64,000 bases of DNA. Source: Venturia oleaginea. Taxonomy: Eukaryota; Ascomycota; Dothideomycetes; Venturiales; Venturiaceae. The DNA is taken from contig JABMLP010000020.1 in NCBI GenBank assembly GCA_013176395.1, positions 1,054,001-1,118,000 on the forward strand, written 5' to 3'. The position numbers and the translations under genes are program-made. The notes under the pieces are model-generated. The model saw only the letters and a list, made by a program, of their open reading frames with translations. It did not search any database and was not told where the DNA came from. Positions 55,700-64,000 of the stretch are shown in pieces. Positions within the stretch are counted from its first letter, which is position 1. Each line of letters opens with the position of its first letter.

Positions 55700-56960
55700 A
55701 TGTCTGCCGTCCAGGATCACCCAGCTACTCAGAACGTCAGGGACACGGTCATCAATGGTGAGGTGAGTACTTCGACAATAGCTGCCGCGTCACCAGAGGA
55801 TAACTGACGCTGCCTAGCATCACATCACATCACCCAACAACAAGTACACATCGAAATCTAATCATGAATAGGCCCCGTTGGTCAGACTGTCTCCGAGCAG
55901 GGTGCAAAGACCTCCTCCGAGTTCAAAGATCTCGCAAACTCGCGAACAACTCCTGAGACTCCAGCAGCCACTGGCCAGCCTTTGACCCGTATGCAACCCC
56001 TTCGCACCACTGTTGGCAAGCACTAACGACTACATCAGACTACCACTCCATGTTCTATAGATTGTTGAGCGTAGGATACATATGCCAGTTTGTTGTGTAA
56101 CCAAACACTAACACCTCCCAGTGGAAGAACCCTCGTGCCACCGCAATCACCTTTGCCCTCAACATCGCCTTCATCTTCGCCGGTCGATATCTCAACGTGG
56201 TTCGCTATGCATTCAAGGCTCTCTACATGGTGTTCGGAAGTAAGTGCAGAAATAAGCAACATCATGGACAAACTAACCGCAAAAAGTCACTGCTGGCGCT
56301 GAGATCGTGGGCAAGGCTGTCCTGGGCGATGGTCTAGCCACCCGTATGCGTCCCCGCAAGTACTTCACCATTCCTAAGGAATCCCTTGAGCGCCTCCTCG
56401 ACGATGTGGAGCAGTTCATTAACTTCTTCGTCATTGAATTCCAACGCGTCCTGTTTGCTGAGAATATCTGGGTTACTGTTTTGGTATTAGCACTCTTTTT
56501 GACATTCAACGTAATGCCTCATACTGATAGTTCCTAGGCTTTCTTGTCAGCCTTTGGCTCCTACTTCTTGATCAAGTTCGTTCCCCTTTGGGGCCTCACC
56601 TTGATTTCCACACTCGCTATCTACCTTGGCCCTCTCATCTACATCCAGAACAAGGAGGTTATCGATGCTCAGCTCAAGAACGCTGGAGACATGGTTAGCC
56701 AGCAGAGTAAGCAGATCAAGGACATGGCTGCTCAACACACCAAGGGCGCTACCGACGCCATCTCGACCTACGCTGGAGAGTACACCAAGAAAGCTCAAGA
56801 TTTGGTTGGACAATCCCGCCAGAAGATCCCTGAGGTTATCGGCACCAATGGTTCCACTACCAGCACCACCAAGACTCCGGACTTCCCATCGGTTCCAAAG
56901 GAGGAGCCCATTTCTGACGCTCAGGTCCCAAAGCCTCAGCCAGAGGCAATCCTTGAATAA
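55700..56960 (+). CDS. RTN1: Reticulon-like ER-shaping protein
   Basis: Six exons: 55700-55757, 55872-55988, 56039-56070, 56122-56239, 56287-56483 and 56538-56960, giving 314 aa. Reticulons bend ER tubules by inserting hydrophobic hairpins. The reticulon homology domain starts at YRLLSWKNPRAT, with two long hydrophobic regions (exon 4: ITFALNIAFIFAGRYLN; exon 6: SAFGSYFLIKFVPLWGLTLI). The tail is hydrophilic and repeats Q/K/A residues. The first donor used must be GTGAGG at 55758 to keep the frame; a more canonical donor, GTGAGT, lies 5 nt downstream and would break the frame. An alternative homologous first exon lies upstream. Confidence 0.85.
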
Positions 56961-58361
56961 GCAATTGATGAATTTCGATGAGCTATGGTAGAAACGTCTG
57001 ATGGAAACCAAATTGAACCATAATGTCGGTAATGAGGGGACGAGGTAATGAACAGTCAGACTGGGAACCATAATACGACGATTTGATTTTAACCACTTCC
57101 TGCTTGAACCTTTTTGCGCTCCATCTTTCTCTCATCCACTGCAATGGCGTTAACGGTTTCTATGGGCCCTGCTTGTGACTCAGCTTGACTCTGGTCTTTG
57201 TCGGAGCAGAATTGAGCGAGCCATTGAAATCTTGGCGTTTGTATATTACTCTTTCTTAAAAAGTTAATTATCGTGTTTTCTGCTGGAGAACGGTACGATT
57301 GTTTTGACCATATTATGGTATGGTGTAGTTGCTATGTAGTATGAATGAGGAGCTTGCAGAAATCTATGGTTCCTGATGGCTATATTGTCTTGTGTGTGAC
57401 AATTCTGATGCTCACGTTGGTGTTGATGGGCAGTTCACGGTACGCACGATCTTTTCTTTTGTCTCTCTTTCTCACATGCAGTGTCCAAACCAGTGGCGTG
57501 CGCTCAAGGCATATGAATGGAACGCTGCCTGTAATGGACTTGCTCTCAGTAATGATGAATTTGATGTCTTCTTATTCAGATGTGTTGGGGCTAATCTGAT
57601 GTAAAAGAATCTGCATGGGTGACTGTCGATATGGAAGTCGATGGTTTCAAATGTTGACAACGATGCCAACGATGCCAACGATGCAAACGATGCCCTCCTT
57701 TGACTGATCTCGCTGTTGAGAAATAAATAATGGGAAAGACACGGAAAGTGACGATCAAAGACTTTTCTATGCTTTTGGGCTTGTGTTTGGGCTTTGCTAG
57801 CCATGGACAATTCGGAAGAGACGAGAAAGGACAACAACGAAACCAAGGACTTCCTCAAAGACTTTTCTGTGCTTTCGGGTTTGTGTTTGAGCCCTCCTCG
57901 TTATTATGATCTCTCTGGGAGATTGGAAGAAGTGGACCAGCGTTGATTGAAAGCTCGCGATGTTTGCGTGGTACACAGCGGGACCGTTCCATAGCGGTTC
58001 CCGTTGGAAGGAAACGAGTATCTCGAGATGCGATTCTTATTCTTGATTGATATTTGGTTGAATTGGTCGAGATGTGCGGGCAAGGTGATTTTGGGGAATA
58101 TTGGTTGGGTTTGTAAATCCGAACCGGAAAGACAACACGAATATCTTGCGATGACTTTCACGTCTACATCGACGCGTGGCAATTGCCTAGATCAGAAAGG
58201 GCGCTGCAATGACCCTTCTTATAATATCTGCCATTGCTATTGCCATGGCTCCACGGCCTACTATGGTGTTGTCGACTACACAGCAGTGACCTGCATCTCT
58301 CAACACAGCACTGTCACCAGGAGACATATATCAACACTTTGTCAGCACAATAGCTTTTACA
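56961..58361. other. Gene-less region with short repeats
   Basis: About 1.4 kb. Seen: a 9-bp tandem repeat (AACGATGCC, about four copies) at 57659-57694, and two copies of a roughly 39-bp segment (57755-57793 and 57855-57893) exactly 100 bp apart with the shared core CAAAGACTTTTCT. No gene supported. Confidence 0.45.
57755..57893. repeat. Direct repeat, 39-bp copies 100 bp apart
   Basis: Copies at 57755-57793 and 57855-57893 differ at a few positions; both contain CAAAGACTTTTCT and a TTGTGTTTG word. Confidence 0.7.
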
Positions 58362-59894
58362 ATGACGACGCTTAAAATGGGGTCTAACAGCGAGAAGGGT
58401 TCTGAAACCCCAAGTTCAAACTCAACTGAACCTCAACCAAATCACTGTCAGTTCCTACTCAAACCAGAGAAATTCACTCTTGTCACTCTACAACCTAGCA
58501 AGGACACTCCAGAGGTGCGACAAGAAGCGAAAATTAAGCTCAAAGGGTGTCAAAGACGTATGTAACCTCACATCGTACAACGCGAGGAATTCACAGCTAA
58601 TGCAATAGAAGGTAGACCTTTGACAGAAAGAATGAACAACACCGGTACGAAAGAGAAAGGCAAAGGCAAGGAGCCCGAGCATCCAGAAGCCTCAAAGCCA
58701 ATAGAGACACCAAAGCCAACAGAGACACCAAAGCCAACAGAGACACCAAAGCCAACAGAGACACCAAAGCCAACAGAGACACCAAAGTCAACAAAAACAC
58801 CAAAGCCGCCAGAAGGGCTACCGCCGCCGGCATGGGACAAACTCCTCCCTCGCATGTCACCACTCCTCGGCCCCCAATACCTCGAACGCGCCAAAGCCAA
58901 CCCAACCCCCAACGAAGCAGCGCACAGACTCCGCGCCGAAGAAACCACGAGATTGGTCCAGGCCATGCTCTATGGGAAATTCGTTCCTCGCAACGCCATC
59001 GATATCAACCTCGCGCTATGGGCGAACCTGCAAATCCCACCCACTAATTGGATTCATCCTCCCGCGGTCGGAAGTGACGAGTTTACCTATATCCGGGATA
59101 AGGTTGTTGTCTGGTCTGAGAGAAGAAAATGCCAGTTGTTGAATGTCATTCCTGGGGAACCGGCAGGGAGTGATGGCCCGCGTTGTGTCGAGGAATCAAG
59201 GTTTTTGCAGCGTCATCAGAGCAAACAGCGGACTCCTTATTTTTTGAGGAGGACGATGAGGACGGATGGAGTTGTTCCTGAGCGCCTTTTTAATGGCCTC
59301 TTGAGTGAGGAGGAGTGGAAGGATGTTACCATGAGGGATATCAGGGAGTATAGGCATGTCGCGCCATATACCATGGATAACGGCCTTGGCAAGAGGATTG
59401 AGTTGAAGGAGGGGCTTCAGGCGGGGATGGCGCAGTTTAAAGGCTATAACGATGAGTTTAGGACGGGTGGGATGGGGATGATGAGACGGGGTTTCTTTGT
59501 GGGTAGTCATCATACTGAGATTGTGGGCCGGGAGGAGATGGCTGTTATTCAGGGGCAGGCGTTTAAGATTTGGAAGGAGGGAGAGTTGATGGAGGGGTAT
59601 ACGAAGGATAGTGAGGTTGATTGGGTGGATGTTGGGGCTACGACGCTGCCTGGGGATGAGGTTTTTTGGGAGGAAGAGGAGGTTTTTGAGAGGAATGGGA
59701 GGATGGTTGGGGGTGGAGAGTGGGTTCTTGCAAGGGGGGCTAATGAGGATGTGTTTGGGGGTTTTATGGGGAGTGTTGATTTCGAGGGGGGGAGGTTTGT
59801 TCATTCTTCCTTTCAGAGATTTAGGGAGAGGGATTTGGAGGGGGAGATTGGGGAGGTGGAGAGGAGGAGGAGGTATGAGTATCGTGGGATGTAG
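58362..59894 (+). CDS. Protein of unknown function with PKPTET repeats
   Basis: Two exons, 58362-58557 and 58609-59894, with a 51-nt intron (GTATGT...AATAG), give 493 aa. There is no signal peptide or membrane segment. Residues about 90-135 are six copies of a hexapeptide PKPTET, a likely flexible linker. The C-terminal 350 residues look globular (WDKLLPRMSPLLGPQYLERA, then an acidic region) but I recognise no family. The first half of exon 2 is very C-rich and the last 500 bp very G-rich on the coding strand. A second in-frame ATG at 58377 is also possible. It may be lineage-specific. Confidence 0.6.
58693..58810 (+). repeat. 18-bp coding minisatellite
   Basis: Unit CAAAGCCAACAGAGACAC: four perfect copies (58711-58782) flanked by variant copies at 58693 and 58783. 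It keeps the frame and encodes PKPTET, so copy-number change alters protein length only. Confidence 0.95.
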
Positions 59895-60245
59895 GGTCGA
59901 TTTGTGCTTGAAGGGGCGGGGACTTTGTATATTATTCATTTGCGTTTTTGAAAAGAGGTTTCAATTGGTTTTTGGGAGGTAGGGGATATGTTGGATTTGG
60001 CGTTGGGAGTTTTGTGTGTTGGAATTAGATACCCCGGTCTTGCTTTCGATCTGCAATCCAGATATTTTTGTTGGAGATTAATATTATCTGCATTGATAGG
60101 AATAATAAAGTTGTGTTTGTGAGTTTGAGGTTTGATATTAGGCTGCGAGAATGCTACTAATCCGATCTTGCTCTCCTCGGATACTTGGGACTGGCTGGGG
60201 TAAGGATTGTATCCATACACTGTACCCGATCTTGCTTTTAATATA
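59895..60245. other. Left flank of the transposon, including a direct-repeat arm
   Basis: After the stop at 59894 no gene is seen. Positions about 60063-60205 resemble 62089-62230 on the other side of the transposon. A word CCGGTCTTGCTTTC near 60033 recurs as CCGATCTTGCTTTT near 60217. Confidence 0.6.
60063..60205. repeat. Left direct-repeat arm flanking the pogo-like element
   Basis: About 143 bp, matching 62089-62230 at roughly three quarters of positions by eye, with identical spacing of landmarks: GAGATT, ATTAGGCTG and GGCTGGGGTAAGG. Confidence 0.65.
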
Positions 60246-62077
60246 ACGTATTCCACCATCGAGCGGGTCAAAAAGGCTTGGCACGACCAACTTATGTTAC
60301 GACTCTTCAATTTAATCGCTATCAACAATAGATTCTAAGTCCGTCGTGCTGCTATCTGATTCAGAAGATATCTTGATATCTTTTTTACAAGTTCGCGCAT
60401 TATGCCCAGCTGCGCCGCAGTTCCTACAGCGCCGTTGAGTTGGTCGGGCTGTTTCTTGACCACCACTACCACGAGCCTTCTTTGATCCCTGAGGCGCTAT
60501 AGACGCCTCTGCAGCTACCTGCGCTGCTGCAGTCCCATACTCAATAGTACCACCTTGCGGGATCCACTTCCTTTTGCGCGATTTTCGGTTCGTTGTTACT
60601 GCTAATTGCTCTTCAAGCTCGCGGTTACGCGCAACAAGCAGAGCGTTTTGGTGTAGCATCAATTCAGCGCCCTTAACAAGCTGGGAAAAAGCCTGCCTGC
60701 GCAGTAACTGGTGACCGAGTAAAAGACTCCCTTACGAGCTTGGATTGGGATCCAAATTCATAAGTATTACTTGGAGTCTTGGACTGCCACGGCGTTTCTG
60801 GGAGATGGGTTTCTGGCGGGGTTCGTAGCCGTACTTCAAGGCGATCCAACACCACCTGCGCGTCGATAGGGACTAGCCCTACTGCCACAAAAGCCTTTTG
60901 ACAGTTCTCTTTCGTAAACACGTCGAAAAAGCGTCTTTGAAGGCAGGAAGAAAGCCTTCCTTGTTGATATGGTACACGCGTCGGCGTGCCAAGTCCCGGA
61001 CGCGTTGGGAGTACTTGCGCTTCAACGGCGAGAAGCAGACCACGTCAAGGGGCTGGAGTATATGCGACGAGTGCGATGGCATGCAGAGGGTTATAATCTT
61101 GTTTTCGAGGCAGTATTCCTTGAAATCCTGGCTGAGATGGCTCTCATGGCCGTCCAAAATAAGCAGCCTGTATACCCCCACCTGCCGCGCCTTTGTATAC
61201 ACGTTAAAGTGCTTCAACCACTCAAGACCAAGCGCATTATTTGTCCAGCCGTTCTCAGAGACCGAGAGCTTCCAATTCCGTGGTATATCTGCCTCCTCAT
61301 ACCACGCAGAGATATGAGCGCGTCCTTTGTAGATAATGAATGGCGGGGTCGCATACCCGGCGGCGCAGATGCTCTGGATAACTGTAACCCACTCGCGATC
61401 GCCTGGCTGGATTAAATTAGGCCGTGTACGTCTTTCAGAAGCTGTGACGACCTTCAATGACCCAATAACGCCCATCTGGAAGCCAATCTCGTCAAAGTTG
61501 TGCGTATCCTCGTCGTGGATACCGTACTTTGCCTTGGTGTCTGTAACGAGCTTGAACCACGCGCCAATAATCTCTGGATCTTCCTGTAGTATCCTCTGCC
61601 TATCCTTAGCTCGATTGAAGGCCATCTTGAGCTCATCTGAGCGCGTTATGAACCTCTCAGCCCAGTTTTTCCCTACTGGCTCTCCACCGCGTACACCCAG
61701 TAGTTTATCCGCCATATCTGCTAACTCACACAGCCGGGGCGCGAATCCTCGCGAATCGAGGTCGAGGATGTATTGGAAAATTGTCTGCTCTTCAGTCGTA
61801 GTGAGCTTGTGTCGGGCGTTGCGAGTATCTAGGCGATACGTAATTCCGTTATATCGCCTAGTTAATGTTGAAGGAGGTATATCAAACGCCTCAGTAGCGC
61901 GCCGGAGGCTTCGGAATTGGTGGGTATTGTAGGCAGAAAGGGCAAGCTGGATTCTGCCTTCTCTGTTAGATGATTGCGCATTTTGTTGTTGAGACATATT
62001 GTGTTGATAAGGGAGCAGCTGGTCTTGGCATAAACTGACCCGCTCGATGGGTTGACCCACTCGATGGTGGAATACGT
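60246..62077 (-). mobile_element. Fot1/pogo-like DNA transposon, nearly complete (1,832 bp)
   Basis: Inverted termini of about 25 bp begin ACGTATTCCACCATCGAG at both ends and differ at one position. TA flanks each side (60244-60245 and 62078-62079), matching the TA target of pogo/Fot1 elements. Size is close to the 1.8-1.9 kb of Fot1 relatives. It carries one transposase gene on the minus strand. The right terminus has a second, 17-bp-offset copy of the CCATCGAG...GGGTCA word that the left end lacks. No strong C-to-T decay is visible, so the copy is fairly young or escaped RIP. Confidence 0.93.
60312..61997 (-). pseudogene. Fot1/pogo-like transposase with two one-base frame breaks
   Basis: Start at ATG 61997 (MSQQQ). 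The N-terminus is a psq-type helix-turn-helix (EGRIQLALSAYNT...), then a CENP-B-type DNA-binding region (KLTTTEEQTIFQYI...), then a DDE_1 catalytic domain: first Asp in NFDEIGFQMG, second in LILDGHESH, third in ILQPLDV. The C-terminus has a basic stretch and a CCHC zinc knuckle (CRNCGAAGHNARTC). The frame breaks at the A run 60926-60930 (one base short) and again at 60687-60691 (one base extra; the deleted copy has four A there). The two shifts cancel, so the tail stays in the original frame. Either homopolymer errors or early decay. The catalytic region itself is intact. Confidence 0.9.
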
Positions 62078-62088
62078 TACTATATAGA

Positions 62089-62230
62089 AGTTTTTATTAG
62101 AGATTGATATTGTGTTTGTCTACAGGAATGGTAAGGATTTGCTTGTGGGTTGAGATTTAGTATTAGGCTGTATAAATACTTTTGGTCTATTCTTACTCTA
62201 TTCCGATACTTAGGATTGGCTGGGGTAAGG
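62089..62230. repeat. Right direct-repeat arm flanking the pogo-like element
   Basis: Counterpart of 60063-60205; both arms end in GGCTGGGGTAAGG. The arms are about 2,026 bp apart. Confidence 0.65.
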
Positions 62231-62430
62231 CGTGTCTGTACTTGATTTATCCCAATTGCGTAGATATCATGAAGCCATGAATAAATCTCAGGTGATATCT
62301 GGTTGGTATCTCGATTCCAGAGTATCTACGTCCTAAACTCCAAACTCCGTGTCCTGATGAATGCTGGTATCCTCCATCCAGGTTGCCTCCCTCCCAAAGG
62401 GTATAGATATTCATTCTTTCTAATCCGTAG
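62231..62430. other. Short stretch without a gene
   Basis: Between the repeat arm and the hypothetical gene; nothing recognised. Confidence 0.4.
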
Positions 62431-63392
62431 TCAAACGCTATCTTCACCGACGCGTGTTTGGTTAGATCGGGGCGCCCACGCAACATGAATCTCGTTTAGT
62501 ACCGACGTACACAGATTGCCGAATGTTTTTATTGCTTTCTTATCAGCTTTGCCTAAGCCATCCATCATGTGCTGGAATTTGATGTCTTTCGCTGCCATAG
62601 CCATCAATCTTTTGATAGCTTCCTCTTCGATCGAGCTCTGCTTGTGATATCCGTCACGTTTCTTGACAGTGGCATGAGAAAACGCTACCATTGGTCGTAT
62701 TGACTCCATCCACTCCTTCTCGGCTGGTGTAGATGGCTTGAAAGGAGTGAGAGTGGATGACGCCGGTGGTGCTCGCGCTTTTCCTTCGATCATGGCGGTG
62801 GCTGATTTTCCCGCTACTGAGTTGGATGCTGAGGTCGATATCTTATGTAACGCTGGCCGTTCGCTATCAGCCTGATTTGATGCCATAGACATGAAATCTA
62901 CCGTCGACAGCCACATATTGAATGACAATACCGAGAGACGATCGGTCTGCCGAAGCAAGGCGAGTGCTGCTTCCATTTCTTCTTCGGTTTAGTAGGGATA
63001 GAAAGGGTTGGATTGACTGATCTTTCCTCCAACCATGGGAGTCGAAGAGTTCTCAACGGCTGGATCAGTGATTCCGAGTTCAAAATTGTCTGCCCATACT
63101 TGTTCCTCATTCAATGCTTTCTCTGAAGCAGGGACAATACCTCTGAACCCGTGCCACGATAGTCTTTCCGCGACCAGGAAGATTTTCCGTTCATGAGGGG
63201 TAACTTTTGCGCGCTTCTTCTTGCACTTCGAGCAGGTATACTGATGGTTTTGCTTGCCCCCTCTGCCATGGTGAAGGACGAACCACGGGCTATATGGGAT
63301 CAGAGCCAGAGGATAGCTTACGCTGTGAAGATCATCCCCGACTCCACTGTCAGGATGCTTTGTATAGAGCTTCTTTGGCTCAAATGTTTTTC
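62431..63392 (-). pseudogene. Hypothetical gene fragment interrupted by an in-frame stop
   Basis: From a possible acceptor at 63394-63393 a minus-strand frame reads a plausible protein (KTFEPKKLYTKHPDS..., then YTCSKCKKKRAKVTPHE with a CxxC) up to a TAA at 62991-62989. It then continues in the same frame from the ATG at 62976 to 62431 (181 aa, ending RVGEDSV). The continuity across the stop suggests one gene broken by a nonsense change or by an intron I could not place; TACTAA there looks like a branch point but no good donor is seen. The upstream exon is not identified. I recognise no family. It may be transposon-associated given its position next to the element. Confidence 0.35.
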
Positions 63393-63824
63393 CTCAGTCG
63401 AGACGAATGCCAGTGCGGCAATTCTGGCCTGCCGTGGACTGGGATCGAGATGATTTGCTGAGCGTTTGAGAGACATGCTGGCTCGAATTGAAGGTGATGG
63501 AAGGAAGATGAGGAAGCTTGTACGAGAATGATATATGTCGGAAGCTTCTTGGTGTATCAGAAGAAGCACAATCGTCAAATCTTTTCAGGTTCGAGACCAC
63601 CAGTCGATATCCGCTTTCTCGGATCTAGGTTGGGTCACGAGCAGAGAACAAGCTGCAATTGGTTTTGTTATTGTTGAATTGGGATGTGGAAATTAATTGA
63701 AGCTTCACCAGTTTCAACCAAGAGCAAAAAGTTAAGACGACTGGCAAACCCAATTGATTGTTCAAGTCGCTTCGAGGCCCTGAATCATTCCTCCCGTGCT
63801 GATATTATAGCCAGCTTGACAAGC
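63393..63824. promoter_or_regulatory. Region upstream of the mitochondrial seryl-tRNA synthetase
   Basis: About 430 bp, likely containing the promoter of the + strand gene at the right edge and possibly the first exon of the damaged minus-strand gene. No clear element. Confidence 0.35.
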
Positions 63825-64000
63825 ATGAAGTTGCTACTTTCATCCCGCCCAATATGTCGCCGTAAAATTTCATCCAGCTTCATTGCCCTCTCTAGATCAC
63901 CTTCAATTCGTCCCTACACTCGTCCTTCAATCGCCCCGAAACCTGTCATCGACCTAAAACATATTCGACAAAACCCTGGCCTCTACGAACTGAACTGCAT
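63825..64000 (+). CDS. Seryl-tRNA synthetase, mitochondrial (5' end only)
   Basis: Partial: the frame opens at ATG 63825 and runs off the window after 58 codons. The first 40 residues are rich in Arg and Ser with no acidic residue (MKLLLSSRPICRRKISSSF...), a mitochondrial targeting signal. Then VIDLKHIRQNPGLYELNC is the typical start of the coiled-coil tRNA-binding arm of class II seryl-tRNA synthetase. The yeast counterpart is Dia4. Only the N-terminus is visible, so the catalytic domain cannot be checked. Confidence 0.75.
   Translation, partial: MKLLLSSRPICRRKISSSFIALSRSPSIRPYTRPSIAPKPVIDLKHIRQNPGLYELNC

Noticed and set aside
60063..62230. LTR retrotransposon with the flanks as LTRs
   Set aside because: The inside is a TA-flanked pogo-type element with its own inverted ends; no reverse transcriptase, primer-binding site or polypurine tract is seen.
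1..64000. CRISPR array, phage or bacterial defence genes
   Set aside because: The sequence is eukaryotic nuclear DNA with introns; no spaced direct-repeat array is present.

Overview
The window is nuclear DNA of a filamentous ascomycete (Pezizomycotina; I cannot name the species). The evidence is short GT-AG introns of about 48-60 nt, fungal-type genes (Rim15 with a receiver domain, a GH28 polygalacturonase, a KRE9-like GPI protein, a DUF726 protein) and Fot1/pogo-type transposons. The secreted pectinase and the small secreted proteins would suit a plant-associated or saprotrophic fungus, which is inference. All exon coordinates were assigned by hand from splice signals and protein continuity.

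Layout, left to right. 0.6-8.5 kb: a DMAC1-like mitochondrial protein (-), AP-3 mu (+) and DNA polymerase zeta Rev3 (-, interrupted by one extra base). 9.4-10.8 kb: a secreted endopolygalacturonase (+). 10.8-12.8 kb: no gene, weak degenerate repeats. 12.8-16.1 kb: ribosomal protein P0 (-) divergent from tRNA m7G methyltransferase subunit Trm82 (+). 17.0-22.9 kb: Rim15-like kinase (-). 22.9-26.8 kb: a long non-coding stretch with a roughly 260-bp MITE-like element. 26.8-36.2 kb: DUF726/Mil1-like hydrolase (-), UTP23 (+), PP2A methylesterase (-) and a membrane alpha/beta-hydrolase-like protein (+). 36.8-43.4 kb: the spliceosomal helicase Brr2 (+).

43.4-48.8 kb is accessory in character: a small secreted cysteine-containing protein, an AT-rich tract, an imperfect palindrome and a 708-bp deleted pogo-like element. 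48.8-57 kb: a GPI-anchored protein (+), a 5'-nucleotidase-family phosphoesterase (-), a secreted protein (-) and a reticulon with two homologous first exons (+). 58.4-62.1 kb: a protein of unknown function with an 18-bp minisatellite, then a nearly full-length 1.83-kb Fot1/pogo-like transposon between two roughly 143-bp direct repeats. The right edge holds a damaged hypothetical gene (-) and the start of a mitochondrial seryl-tRNA synthetase (+).

Most genes are unrelated housekeeping neighbours; there is no secondary-metabolite cluster, CRISPR array or recognisable defence locus. The best leads are (1) a C-rich to G-rich strand-skew gradient in many genes that resets at each exon in two of them, (2) three perfect hairpins inside a long UTP23 intron, (3) duplicated reticulon first exons with overlapping splice donors, (4) the same 17-bp subterminal duplication at only one end of two different pogo-like elements, and (5) several one-base indels, most in homopolymers, that break otherwise intact reading frames and may be assembly errors.
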